Positions 43,684 to 51,896 of a stretch of 64,000 nucleotides of DNA are shown here, piece after piece. Origin of the DNA: JAICNG01 sp035249985 (GTDB taxonomy: Bacteria > Gemmatimonadota > Gemmatimonadetes > Gemmatimonadales > Gemmatimonadaceae); NCBI GenBank assembly GCA_035249985.1, contig DATFFP010000034.1, forward strand, positions 11,050-75,049. Direction: 5' to 3'. Every line of letters begins with the position of its first letter. The first letter of the stretch is position 1. The notes beneath the pieces are model-generated. The model ran no database searches. It was not told the DNA's origin and saw only the letters and a list, made by a program, of their open reading frames with translations. Position numbers and translations under genes: made by a program.

Positions 43684-44691
43684 ATGCGTGCCTTGGCGAT
43701 TCTCTTCGTGACACCCGTGCTTCTTTCGATGACGTCGGCGACCGACGCGGTCGCACAGCAGGCGGTCGAGATTCGCGAGTGGACCGTTCCCTGGGCCGAT
43801 TCCCGGCCGCGCGACCCGTACGTCGACGCGAAGGGCCGCGTGTGGTTCGTCGGCCAGGCGAGCGACTACGTGGCGATGCTCGATCCGGAAACCGGCCAGT
43901 TCACCAAGTATGACCTCGACAAGGGCGCCGGCCCCCACAACCTGATCGTCGACAACAAGGGCATCGTCTGGTACGCCGGCAACCGCGCCTCGCACATCGG
44001 CCGGCTCGATCCGTCGACGAAGGCCATCCGAAAGATCGCCATGCCCGACGCGGGCGCCCGTGATCCCCATACCCTCGTGTTCGACCCCAAAGGTGACATC
44101 TGGTTCACCGTGCAGGGCGGAGGCTATGTGGGGAAGCTCAACATGGCCGACGAGTCCGTGAAGCTGGTCAAGATCCCCGGCTCGGGGACGCGGCCGTACG
44201 GCATCGTCGTCGACCCAGAGGGCCGTCCCTGGTTCAACGAGTTCGGGACGAACAAGATCGGCACCATCGATCCGGCGACGATGACGCTGAAGGAGTACGA
44301 CCTTCCTGAGGCCGGCGCGCGCGGGCGGCGCATCGACCGCACCTCGGACGGTGCGCTCTGGTACGTGGACTACGCACGCGGCTTTCTCGGGCGACTCGAT
44401 CCGGTCACCGGAAAGGGCGAGGAGTGGGCGAATCCAGGCGGCGCTGGCGCTCGCCCCTACGCGATGGTCGTCGACGACCGCGATCGCATCTGGTACGTCG
44501 AGACGGGCACCGCTCCGAACCAGCTGGTCGCGTTCGACACGAAAGCCAGGAAGGTGGTGAGCACGACGCCGATTCCCAGCAACGGCGCCGCGCGCAACAC
44601 GGTGCGGCACATGATCTACCACGCGCCCACGAAATCGATCTGGTTCGGCACCGACGCGGGCACGATCGGGCGGGCACGACTCGGCTCGTGA
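43684..44691 (+). CDS. Vgb-like (virginiamycin B lyase/NHL type) beta-propeller, secreted
   Basis: The 335-residue product has a signal peptide (LAILFVTPVLLSMTSATDAV) and about six repeats of a propeller blade: YVDAKGRVWFVGQASDYVAM, NLIVDNKGIVWYAGNRASHI, LVFDPKGDIWFTVQGGGYVG, IVVDPEGRPWFNEFGTNKIG. The G-x-I/V-W-F turn is that of the streptogramin lyase family, but most such proteins are of unknown function. ATG follows GGAGG. It overlaps the Reeler-like gene as GTGA. Confidence 0.88.
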   Translation: MRALAILFVTPVLLSMTSATDAVAQQAVEIREWTVPWADSRPRDPYVDAKGRVWFVGQASDYVAMLDPETGQFTKYDLDKGAGPHNLIVDNKGIVWYAGNRASHIGRLDPSTKAIRKIAMPDAGARDPHTLVFDPKGDIWFTVQGGGYVGKLNMADESVKLVKIPGSGTRPYGIVVDPEGRPWFNEFGTNKIGTIDPATMTLKEYDLPEAGARGRRIDRTSDGALWYVDYARGFLGRLDPVTGKGEEWANPGGAGARPYAMVVDDRDRIWYVETGTAPNQLVAFDTKARKVVSTTPIPSNGAARNTVRHMIYHAPTKSIWFGTDAGTIGRARLGS

Positions 44692-45335
44692 GGCACCGAG
44701 TCGCGGTCGCAACGAGTCTGTTGCTGACCGCTCTTCTGGTGACGGCGGCGCGCGCGGCGTACGACGCGCGTCCGCCGCTCGCCCACACCGGCGGATTCGG
44801 CGAGCCGAGCTGCCGGGAATGTCACTTCGACGGCCCGACGAGGCCGCCGGAGGCACTCTCGTTAGGTGGCCTGCCGGAGCGCTACCAGCCGGGCGCGGTC
44901 TACCCACTCGAGGTGTCGATCCGCGATACGACGGCGCGCGTCGGCGGCTTTCAGCTCGCGGCACGCGTGGCGGCCGGTCCGCACGCCGGGACGCAAGCGG
45001 GAACCCTGTGCGCCGCCGATGCCCGGGTCGACGTCGTCGCCGACACGGCGACGGGTGTGCAGTACGCGTCGCACGCCGGGGCGAGGAGCGCCGATTCGCT
45101 CCAGTGGAAGCTGAGCTGGCAGGCGCCGGCCGAGGACGTCGGACCGGTGATCTTTCACGTCGCCGCGAATTCGGCCAATGATGATGATTCGATGTTGGGC
45201 GATGTGATCATCCTGAGATCATGGACGACGAGGAGTGAGGGGTCAGGGGTCAGGGATCGGGGGGGCTCAGGGAGAAGGGATCAGGGGCGGCCGCTCGCCG
45301 TTCTCTCCTGCAACCCACTCCCCGACCACCCCTGA
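44688..45335 (+). CDS. Reeler-like (choice-of-anchor) protein with a CxxCH motif
   Basis: The GTG at 44688 overlaps the propeller stop as GTGA and gives 215 residues with a signal peptide (VAVATSLLLTALLVTAARAA). The motif CRECHFDG is a c-type haem CxxCH. The main part has YQPGAVYPLEVSIRD and VGGFQLAARVAAG, the Reeler/choice-of-anchor type. The C-terminal 35 residues (from about RSEGSGVRDRG) are encoded by a heptad element, so the original protein ended earlier. Together with the propeller it may form a secreted redox unit. Confidence 0.72.
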   Translation: MRHRVAVATSLLLTALLVTAARAAYDARPPLAHTGGFGEPSCRECHFDGPTRPPEALSLGGLPERYQPGAVYPLEVSIRDTTARVGGFQLAARVAAGPHAGTQAGTLCAADARVDVVADTATGVQYASHAGARSADSLQWKLSWQAPAEDVGPVIFHVAANSANDDDSMLGDVIILRSWTTRSEGSGVRDRGGSGRRDQGRPLAVLSCNPLPDHP

Positions 45336-45377
45336 TCCCTGACCCTCGACTCCTGACTCCTGACTCCTGACTCCTAG
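45231..45377. repeat. Palindromic GTCAGGR heptad element 2
   Basis: Arms with GGGGTCAGGGGTCAGGGATC on the left and CTCCTGACTCCTGACTCCTA on the right flank a centre with GGCGGCCGCTCGCCG. It lies at the end of the Reeler-like gene and the start of its end includes the TAG stop of the glycolipid-binding gene on the opposite strand. Confidence 0.8.
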
Positions 45378-45946
45378 ACAACGCGTTCCCATAGAGGTGG
45401 ATAACGAACGACGAGGCCGAGCTCGTCCACCTCGATGTCTGCAGTAAAGGCCCCTCCGGCACTCGCGTACCGATAGAGATTTTCTCCTGATCGTACGTAC
45501 CGCTGCGGTAGCGCCTCGATGGCCAGGTCCGGGAAGTGAATCCACGCCGCCACGACATCGCTCTCTCCACCGCGCGCGAGCGATAGCCGCCGAATGGGAA
45601 GCGTGTTTGTGGACGGGCTGAGACTGATGTCGATGTCGATGCAGCCGGCGACCTCGGCGATCTCCTTGCCATCCCTCCACCACCGCTTCTGATCGTCCAC
45701 GACCAGCGCCAGCTCGTTCGTCGTCGCGCCGTGCGTGACCGCGATGCGAGCCGATCGGGTCGCCCAGTCGCGATCGCACTGCACGGTGTACTCGACGCGG
45801 AGCGGCTGCGCCTCCTCGACGGTCAAAATCGTTCCCGACAAGCGAATTCCCGCCGGCGTCTCGTGGAGCTGGAAGAACTCCAGCGAGACTCGATCATGGC
45901 GGGTCCAGAGTACGGTTCGGGTGATCGGTGCGGAGCGAGATGTCAT
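45374..45946 (-). CDS. Putative glycolipid-binding domain protein
   Basis: The 190-residue protein fits the putative glycolipid-binding family (PF06475 type): RWWRDGKEIAEVAGCIDIDI, then SLSPSTNTLPIRRLSLA, and a closing YRYASAGGAFTADIEVDELG. Members are cytosolic and the structure suggests lipid binding. Its stop TAG (45374-45376) is supplied by the heptad element and its start lies four bases from element 3, downstream of dnaE2. Confidence 0.82.
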   Translation of the reverse strand: MTSRSAPITRTVLWTRHDRVSLEFFQLHETPAGIRLSGTILTVEEAQPLRVEYTVQCDRDWATRSARIAVTHGATTNELALVVDDQKRWWRDGKEIAEVAGCIDIDISLSPSTNTLPIRRLSLARGGESDVVAAWIHFPDLAIEALPQRYVRSGENLYRYASAGGAFTADIEVDELGLVVRYPPLWERVV

Positions 45947-45949
45947 GTG

Positions 45950-46082
45950 ATTAGGGGTCAGGAGTCAGGAGTCAGGGGTCAGGGGGTGTCAGGTTCTGGG
46001 TGGTAGGACAACGGCTCGCGCGCCCTGACACCTCGAACCTGACCCCCCCCTGAGCCCTGACTCCTGACTCCTGACCCCTAAT
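45950..46082. repeat. Palindromic GTCAGGR heptad element 3
   Basis: The arms ATTAGGGGTCAGGAGTCAGG and its continuation are identical over 28 bases at the two ends, in inverted order. The dnaE2 stop codon (46078-46080) lies inside the right terminus. The centre has TTCTGGG and CGCGCG-like sequence. This is the most regular copy. Confidence 0.88.
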
Positions 46083-49000
46083 GAAAGTCGTGTGAGCGAT
46101 GAACCAGCTCTCCCGCCACCTCCAGCGTCGCAAACTTCTGGCCGACCACGTTCATCACCTGGCCATCACGCTCGAATCGACCCAGTACCAGAATGAACGT
46201 CGCGTTCTTGATCACCTCGACGTTCGCTTCGACGAGCTGATGTGGCACGATCACGTTGATGAAGCCGCGCTCGTCTTCCAGGAGCAGGAAGATCGTCCCG
46301 TTCGCCGTCTCCGGGCGCTGACGCACCGTGACCAGGCCGCCCACGATGATGCGCTCTCCGCTTCGGACCTTCTCGAGGCCCTTGCTGTCGATCGCCCCCC
46401 AGCGGCGCAGCTTGTCGCGCAGCGCCTGCATGGGGTGGCCGTGAATGCTCGAGCCGGTCGTCGTGTAGTCGAGGAAGATGAGCTGCAGCGGGTCCAGCGG
46501 TTGTGGATCGTGTGGTGTCATCCGCGCCGGGGCGAGCGGGAGCACATCGCCCACCGCGTGCAGCGCCTGCCAGGCGGCGCGCCGCCGGTCGGGCTCCCAC
46601 GCGCCGAAGGCGCCCGCACGTGCCAGCGCCAGCGCATCGCTTCGGATGAGTCGGGTGCGCCTGACGACATCTGCGATCGAGGTCCAGGGAGAGTCACCGC
46701 GGCTCGCGCGCAGCGCATCGAGCAGCTTCGTCCCCACGCCGCGGATGTGCCGCCATCCAATGCGCATCGCCGGCCGGTCGGGCTGGTCGGTCTCTTCCAC
46801 CGTGCATTCCCAGTCCCCATCGCGGAGACAGGCGGGCCGCACCTCGACGCCGTGCCGGCGCGCGTCGTGGATGAGCGTCGACACCGGATAGAATCCCATC
46901 GGCCACGAGTTCAACAATCCCGCGTAGAATTCCGCCGGATAGTGCGCCTTGAGCCAGGCGGTCGCGTACGCGATGAGCGCGAAGCTCCAGGCGTGCGACT
47001 CGGGAAAGCCGTAGTTCGCGAAGCTCTGAAGGTCTTCACAGATCTTCGACGCGATGCGCTCGTCGATCTTGTGCTCGACGAGACGATGCGCCAGCCGCTG
47101 CAGCGATCGGAGCAGCCGATCCTTCTTCCGCTGATTTCCCATCGTGCGCCGCAGCTCGTCCGCCTCGGAGCCCGTGTAGCCGCCGAGTGCCATGGCGATC
47201 GCCATCGCCTGCTCCTGGAAGATCGGAATGCCTTGCGTGCGCCGGAGAATCGGCTCGAGCGCCGGGTGCGCGTACACGACCTTTTCCAGACCCAGACGTC
47301 GCTGCGTGTAGGGATGAACGAACTTCGCCTGAATCGGTCCCGGTCGAATGAGCGCGACCTGAACCACGAGATCGTACAGGTATGCCGGACGCGTGTGCAG
47401 AATCGATGCGATCTGCGCGCGACTCTCGATCTGGAACATTCCGATCGTCTCGCCTCGCGCGATCAGCTCGTAGCTGTGTGCGTCGTCCTGCGGCAGTCGA
47501 TACATCTGTGGCCGCGTCCCCGTCCGACGCTCGATGACGTCGAACGCTCGGCGCACCTGCGATAGCGCCCCCAGTCCGAGGAAGTCGAACTTCGGCGCGC
47601 CGACCGCGTCGAGGTCGTCCTTGTCGAACTGCACGATCGTTCGCCCCATCGTGGTCTGCTCGATCGGCAGATAGTCACCGAGTGGGGCCGCCGAGAGGAC
47701 GAACCCACCGACGTGAGTCGCTCGAAGCCGCGGAAGGCCCTCGAAGCCGGCCATCGCCGCCAGCAGGGTCCGGCCACGCTGATCGGTGATGTCGAGTCCG
47801 GCGCGCGCCGCGGCGCTTTCGCGGATGTACTCGGCGCCGGCCGCCGGCTCGTGGTTGTGCACGCGCTTGGAGACGGCGAACATCATCTCCGGCGAGTAGC
47901 CTAACGCGCGCATCGCGTCCTGTGCGGCGTTAGGGGCGCGATACGTCTGCACGATGCAGGCGATGGCCGCGTGCGCGCGGTCGTACCGCGCGTAGACGTA
48001 GTCGAGCACCTCCTCGCGCCGGTCGTGCTCGATGTCCACGTCGATGTCGGGCGCCTCCGCCCCTCCTTCCGCGCGGATCTCGGAGAGAAAGCGCTCGAAC
48101 AGCAGGCCGTGCCTGACGGGATCGACCGCCGTGATACCCAGACAATAGGCGACCGCCGAGTTGGCGGCGCTGCCGCGGCCCTGGGAGAGGATGCCGCGAT
48201 CGCGGGCGAACTGCATCGCGTCCCACATCACGAGAAAGAATCCGGCGAAGCCGAGCTGCTTGATGATGGCGAGCTCGTGCTCGAGCTGGTGCGTCTGCGC
48301 CTCGGAGAGGTCGACACCCCACCGCTCGTGCGCCCCCGCATACGTCTGCTCACGGAGATACGAGTCGTCGTCGTGCCGCTCCGGCACGGGATAGTGCGGA
48401 AGCGGCGGTCGCATCCAGCGGAGGTCGAACTCACACTCCTCGGCGATCCGTTGGCTCTCGCGCAGTCCTTCCATTCGTCCTCGCCAGCGGCGCGCCATCT
48501 GAGCCGGCGCGATCAACCGCCACTCGCCGTTGGGACGCAGGACTCCGCGCTCGGCGGCCGTCGACAGATCCATCTCGTGCCGAAGAGCGGTGAGCATGTC
48601 ATGCACGAGACGACCGAGGTCGTCGAGATAGCGCGGATCGTGCGCAACGACCCATGGAAGTCCGCGGCGCTCCGCTAACTCGATCAATGATCCGGCGAGC
48701 ATCGCTTCGGATCCGCCGACGTGATGAAGCTGGGTCTCGATGGCGAGCCGCGAGCCAAAGACGTCGTGCCATCGGGTGAGCGCACGCCCGGCTCCACTCT
48801 CATCGCCTGCGAGAAGCAGCGACGCGATCTCTCCCGACGCCGGCCCGGTCAGCGCGTGCAGCCCTTCGCTGCGTGCGGCGAGCTGCTCCCATGTGATCTG
48901 TGGATGTCCGCGCCGTTTTCCCTGTGCCGCCTTGTCCCATTCCTCCCACATGCCGACGCGAGCGCAGGTGAGCAGCGCAGCCAGATTGCGGCAGCCGCGC

Positions 49001-49422
49001 TCATCGCGAACGAGGAAGGCGGCAGGGTACCCCTCGACGTTGAGCTCCGCCCCAACGATCACTCGCAGCGGCCGCTCGCAGATGGGGCAGGGCTCCTCGG
49101 TATGATTCGCGGCGCGACGACACTCGGGATCCTTGGCGATCGTCCGCGCCTCGGTGACGAACCGCGGTACGGCACCGAGGTCCGCGGTGTCGGTGAGCCC
49201 AAGGCTGGTGTAGCCGAGCTGCCGGGCGCGCATAACGAGGCGCTCGGGGGTGGTGGCGCCGTCGTTGAAGGAGAATCCCGTGTGGCTTCGAAGTTCCGTA
49301 TAACAAGGAGCTCGTGGCCAGGGATCAGGGGTCAGGGGGGATTGGGTGATAGGTGAAAGGGATCGATCAAGCTGAATTGGCTTGGTGCCCTTACCCTGAA
49401 CCCTTCCCCAGCTCCTGGTCAC
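46078..49422 (-). CDS. dnaE2: Error-prone DNA polymerase DnaE2
   Basis: The 1114-residue protein is a C-family polymerase without tau-binding tail. The PHP domain shows HTGFSFNDGATTPERLVMRA and SLGLTDTADLGAVPRF, the polymerase palm has GRGSAANSAVAYCLGITAVD and PDIDVDIEHDRREEVLDYVY, later LVVQVALIRPGPIQAKFVHP, a HhH region (GWRHIRGVGTKLLDALR) and an OB domain (GERIIVGGLVTVRQRPE). It acts in translesion mutagenesis with ImuA and ImuB. The N-terminal ~38 residues before YTELRSH come from a heptad element; no other start exists in frame, so the native start may be altered. Confidence 0.93.
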   Translation of the reverse strand: MTRSWGRVQGKGTKPIQLDRSLSPITQSPLTPDPWPRAPCYTELRSHTGFSFNDGATTPERLVMRARQLGYTSLGLTDTADLGAVPRFVTEARTIAKDPECRRAANHTEEPCPICERPLRVIVGAELNVEGYPAAFLVRDERGCRNLAALLTCARVGMWEEWDKAAQGKRRGHPQITWEQLAARSEGLHALTGPASGEIASLLLAGDESGAGRALTRWHDVFGSRLAIETQLHHVGGSEAMLAGSLIELAERRGLPWVVAHDPRYLDDLGRLVHDMLTALRHEMDLSTAAERGVLRPNGEWRLIAPAQMARRWRGRMEGLRESQRIAEECEFDLRWMRPPLPHYPVPERHDDDSYLREQTYAGAHERWGVDLSEAQTHQLEHELAIIKQLGFAGFFLVMWDAMQFARDRGILSQGRGSAANSAVAYCLGITAVDPVRHGLLFERFLSEIRAEGGAEAPDIDVDIEHDRREEVLDYVYARYDRAHAAIACIVQTYRAPNAAQDAMRALGYSPEMMFAVSKRVHNHEPAAGAEYIRESAAARAGLDITDQRGRTLLAAMAGFEGLPRLRATHVGGFVLSAAPLGDYLPIEQTTMGRTIVQFDKDDLDAVGAPKFDFLGLGALSQVRRAFDVIERRTGTRPQMYRLPQDDAHSYELIARGETIGMFQIESRAQIASILHTRPAYLYDLVVQVALIRPGPIQAKFVHPYTQRRLGLEKVVYAHPALEPILRRTQGIPIFQEQAMAIAMALGGYTGSEADELRRTMGNQRKKDRLLRSLQRLAHRLVEHKIDERIASKICEDLQSFANYGFPESHAWSFALIAYATAWLKAHYPAEFYAGLLNSWPMGFYPVSTLIHDARRHGVEVRPACLRDGDWECTVEETDQPDRPAMRIGWRHIRGVGTKLLDALRASRGDSPWTSIADVVRRTRLIRSDALALARAGAFGAWEPDRRRAAWQALHAVGDVLPLAPARMTPHDPQPLDPLQLIFLDYTTTGSSIHGHPMQALRDKLRRWGAIDSKGLEKVRSGERIIVGGLVTVRQRPETANGTIFLLLEDERGFINVIVPHQLVEANVEVIKNATFILVLGRFERDGQVMNVVGQKFATLEVAGELVHRSHDFH

Positions 49423-49855
49423 TCTTCCAGCTCCTTGTGATTCGTAGTTATCGAGATCTGCACGTCTGGCAGCTGGGCGTTAGGCTGGTCATCGAGTCCT
49501 ACAAAATAGGACGTCGATTGCCAGCAGAGGAACGGTTCGGTCTCACCGCCCAGATACGCCGTGCGGCGGTCTCCATCCCGGCAAACATTGCCGAGGGTCA
49601 CGGCCGAAATACCCGCGGTGACTACCGGCACCACGTGTGTACGGCCGCTGGCTCCCTGCGTGAGCTCGAAACGCTCCTCACTATCGTCGCTGAGTTGAAG
49701 TACGCAGATGAAAAGTCACTCGTAACCATTCAAGGCCTCTGTGACGAACTCGGCCGCATGCTTACCCGCCTGGCCAAGCGACTGGAATCGCCAGCTCCCC
49801 GCCGTTCCCCATCTTCTACAACCCCCCGACCCCTGATCCCTGACCACCAGCTCCC
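49307..49855. mobile_element. Composite heptad element carrying a four-helix-bundle gene
   Basis: Left end GGAGCTCGTGGCCAGGGATC followed by AGGGGTCAGGGGGG and the reverse complement of the right end GGAGCTGGTGGTCAGGGATC followed by AGGGGTCGGGGGG match over about 36 bases. They are therefore imperfect terminal inverted repeats. The same end is found at 60578. The unit lies between imuB and dnaE2 and encloses the four-helix-bundle gene. Confidence 0.55.
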
Positions 49856-49880
49856 GGTCCCTCAGTCCCACATCCCATGA
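49437..49880 (+). CDS. Four-helix-bundle protein (S23 rRNA-intervening-sequence/Avd-like)
   Basis: From the GTG at 49437 the product is 147 residues. Signature segments are SYRDLHVWQLGVRLVIESYK, FGLTAQIRRAAVSIPANIAE, GHGRNTRGDYRHHVCTAAGS and LRELETLLTIVAELKYAD, exactly the S23/IVP family of small four-helix bundles related to Avd of diversity-generating retroelements. The C-terminal tail (RPLIPDHQLP) is coded by the right heptad repeat. The gene runs opposite to the surrounding mutasome genes. An ATG at 49353 would add 28 residues from repeat sequence. Confidence 0.85.
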   Translation: MIRSYRDLHVWQLGVRLVIESYKIGRRLPAEERFGLTAQIRRAAVSIPANIAEGHGRNTRGDYRHHVCTAAGSLRELETLLTIVAELKYADEKSLVTIQGLCDELGRMLTRLAKRLESPAPRRSPSSTTPRPLIPDHQLPVPQSHIP

Positions 49881-51181
49881 AGAAACCACGTCTCATCAAT
49901 CGCGTCCCGGAACAACCACACCAGTACGCCATCTTCCCTAACTCCCCTGAAATACTCGCGCGCGTAGCCTCCCTCCCAGTGGCCACCCGAGGTGCGATCC
50001 GGTCCCGCGACGTCGGCGAGGTCATGCCAGACAACGTCGTCCCGATAGCGCAGAGGGATGTAGTGATCGCGGCGCTCGCTCGTGACGACCGTGATCGGCT
50101 GCGGTTGGGGGAGGAGCTGCAGCGTGAGGCTGGGCAGGGCAGGGGCGCGCGCGGCGCCGACCTCGCTCCCGCTACGCTCGACGAGCGTCGAGGGGCTCTC
50201 GGCGACCCACCGGGTCCGTCGGTCGAGCAGGCCGTGGCCGGAGCGCTGCGGCGTGAAGAGGATCTCTCCCTGATCATCGATGAGCTGGGCGAGTGTTTGC
50301 TCCGTCGCATTCGCGCTGGCGAAGCCGCGGTCGAACAGGTCCCCCTGCGGACTTCGCTTCGCCGCGAGCGCGTCGACGCGCAGCAGGACGCCGGTGATCG
50401 CATCGCCTAACGTGAGCCGCTCGAGCTGCGCGCGAAGCTGGCGCATCCAGATCTTGCGGTTCGCCGTGGGCCGCGTGAAGCGCACCCGGCTGATGCTGTG
50501 CTCGCGATTGGCGAGCGACAGAACGAGCGCCAGCTCCCGCGCGCTTTCGCCCTGCTCATCGAGCGACGTGATCACCCGCTCGGCCAGCGCATTGATGATG
50601 AAGACGAGCCGCTCGGGATCGGTGAGGGTGTAATCGGCCCACTCGACCGATGCGTGCGGCAGCTCGCGCGGGACTTCCGTGAAGACCGGCCGTCGGTCAT
50701 CAGCGCGGGCGAGCTGCCAGAGCCGCACGCCCTCGATGCCGAAGCGCACCTCGACCGCCTCGAGATCCAACCTGGCGAGATCGCCACAGGTGGCGATGCC
50801 GGTCCCATCGAGCAGCGGAAGAAGCTTTGGTGAAGGCGAGAGCACATCGATGAGCAGCGGCGCGAGAAACTCGGCCTCCAGACCTCGCTCGACAATAACG
50901 CAGTTCGCAGTCCGCAGTCCGCAGTCCGCAGTCGCAGCCAGCTCCGCGATGATAGGCACAGACGCCACGCCCGCCCGCACGTCGACCACATCTCGCGCTC
51001 TCATGAGCTCGAGCAGCTCGCCGGCGACGGCGCGCGCATTCATCCCCCGCGCATCCGCCCAGAGCAGGCCGCGCGCATCGGTCGCGACGCGCGGCACCGC
51101 CGCCAGGAGGATCGGCGCGAGCTCAGCGGCGGACGCCGCGCCGGTCCGCCAGCTTGGCGTCCAGAGACAGACGAAGCTCAT
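49862..51181 (-). CDS. imuB: ImuB-like Y-family polymerase homologue
   Basis: The 439-residue protein begins SFVCLWTPSW, typical of ImuB, keeps the degenerate Y-family fold with LLPLLDGTGIATCGDLARLD and has the C-terminal ImuB domain (LTLQLLPQPQPITVVTSERR, YAREYFRGVREDGVLVWLFR). Catalytic acidic residues of Y-family polymerases are not evident, as usual. It overlaps imuA by 59 bases and dnaE2 lies downstream beyond the inserted element. An ADCGLRTANC segment comes from a heptad array (50900-50933). Confidence 0.85.
   Translation of the reverse strand: MSFVCLWTPSWRTGAASAAELAPILLAAVPRVATDARGLLWADARGMNARAVAGELLELMRARDVVDVRAGVASVPIIAELAATADCGLRTANCVIVERGLEAEFLAPLLIDVLSPSPKLLPLLDGTGIATCGDLARLDLEAVEVRFGIEGVRLWQLARADDRRPVFTEVPRELPHASVEWADYTLTDPERLVFIINALAERVITSLDEQGESARELALVLSLANREHSISRVRFTRPTANRKIWMRQLRAQLERLTLGDAITGVLLRVDALAAKRSPQGDLFDRGFASANATEQTLAQLIDDQGEILFTPQRSGHGLLDRRTRWVAESPSTLVERSGSEVGAARAPALPSLTLQLLPQPQPITVVTSERRDHYIPLRYRDDVVWHDLADVAGPDRTSGGHWEGGYAREYFRGVREDGVLVWLFRDAIDETWFLHGMWD
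50900..50933. repeat. GCAGTCC heptad array inside imuB
   Basis: About five heptads (GCAGTTC, then three GCAGTCC, then GCAGTC) lie in frame inside imuB and encode TADCGLRTANC. It is the same family as 35598-35650 and 43551-43652. Confidence 0.9.
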
Positions 51182-51812
51182 GATGGACGATGGGAATCGA
51201 GAGATCGGTGTGGGCGTTCCATCCCGGCGCCTGCGCGTGCACGCGAATGACCGCGGCCTGCGCCTCGGCGGGACCTCCGAAGGGATCGCGTCGCCAGCGA
51301 TAGCCGTTGGGAAGGAGACGCGACGTCAGGCGCAGGCTCGCCATCGAGGATTCGCGCGCGAGTGTGACGAATGCGGCGCCTCCCTCGCGAACGGCACGCG
51401 TGAGGCGCACCGTCTCGGTGCGGGCGGGCTCGAGACCGCTCAGCACGACCAGACCGAACCCGCCCGACCGGAGCAGCTCCTCGGCGGTGCGGAGCGTCTG
51501 GGGAAAAGTCTTCGGCCGGAGGAGGATGGGTCCGTCGTCCCAGACGACGCCGCCGACCGCGCCGCGTCCATCGATCCAGGCGGCGCGCTCACCGGCCCGG
51601 ACAGTCGTTAGGCATGCGGCCCGCAGGATGGCGGTCGCGCCACCCTGCGAGTGCCAGGCCGAGAGCCGCCCACGCGGGAGGCCCCCGCTGGGAAGGATGT
51701 GGTCGAGCGCGGCCAGCCCGGTCGCGACCGCCGTCGTCCGATGCGTGATGGGAAGCGCATCGGGAAAGCGCTGTTCGACGAGCGCGCGGAGGGCGGCGAC
51801 GGAAGAGGACAT
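51123..51812 (-). CDS. imuA: ImuA-like (RecA-fold) mutasome protein
   Basis: From the ATG at 51812 the product has 229 residues. It follows ImuA proteins: ALPITHRTTAVATGLAALD, PSGGLPRGRLSAWHSQGGAT in the place of Walker A (no GKT), then WIDGRGAVGGVVWDDGPILL, LVVLSGLEPARTETVRLTRA and a basic C-terminal tail. ImuA delivers ImuB/DnaE2 to damaged DNA. It overlaps imuB by 59 bases. The start lies only nine bases from the TTCGG-N6-TTCGG repeat. Confidence 0.85.
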   Translation of the reverse strand: MSSSVAALRALVEQRFPDALPITHRTTAVATGLAALDHILPSGGLPRGRLSAWHSQGGATAILRAACLTTVRAGERAAWIDGRGAVGGVVWDDGPILLRPKTFPQTLRTAEELLRSGGFGLVVLSGLEPARTETVRLTRAVREGGAAFVTLARESSMASLRLTSRLLPNGYRWRRDPFGGPAEAQAAVIRVHAQAPGWNAHTDLSIPIVHHELRLSLDAKLADRRGVRR

Positions 51813-51820
51813 GAAGTAGG

Positions 51821-51840
51821 GTACCGAACAAAGACCGAAG
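51821..51840 (-). promoter_or_regulatory. Candidate damage-response operator upstream of imuA
   Basis: On the minus strand CTTCGG-TCTTTG-TTCGGTAC: TTCGG repeated with an 11-bp period. The same arrangement is at 54386-54405. The period equals that of the alpha-proteobacterial LexA box GTTC-N7-GTTC, although the bases differ. Confidence 0.5.
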
Positions 51841-51896
51841 TATAGGAGCCGAATGCTACCAAATCGGCTACCGCCAGTCAAGCGACTGGCCGGACC

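Noticed and set aside
51123..51812. RecA-type ATPase activity of ImuA
   Set aside because: No Walker A lysine (PSGGLPRGR instead of GxxxxGKT).
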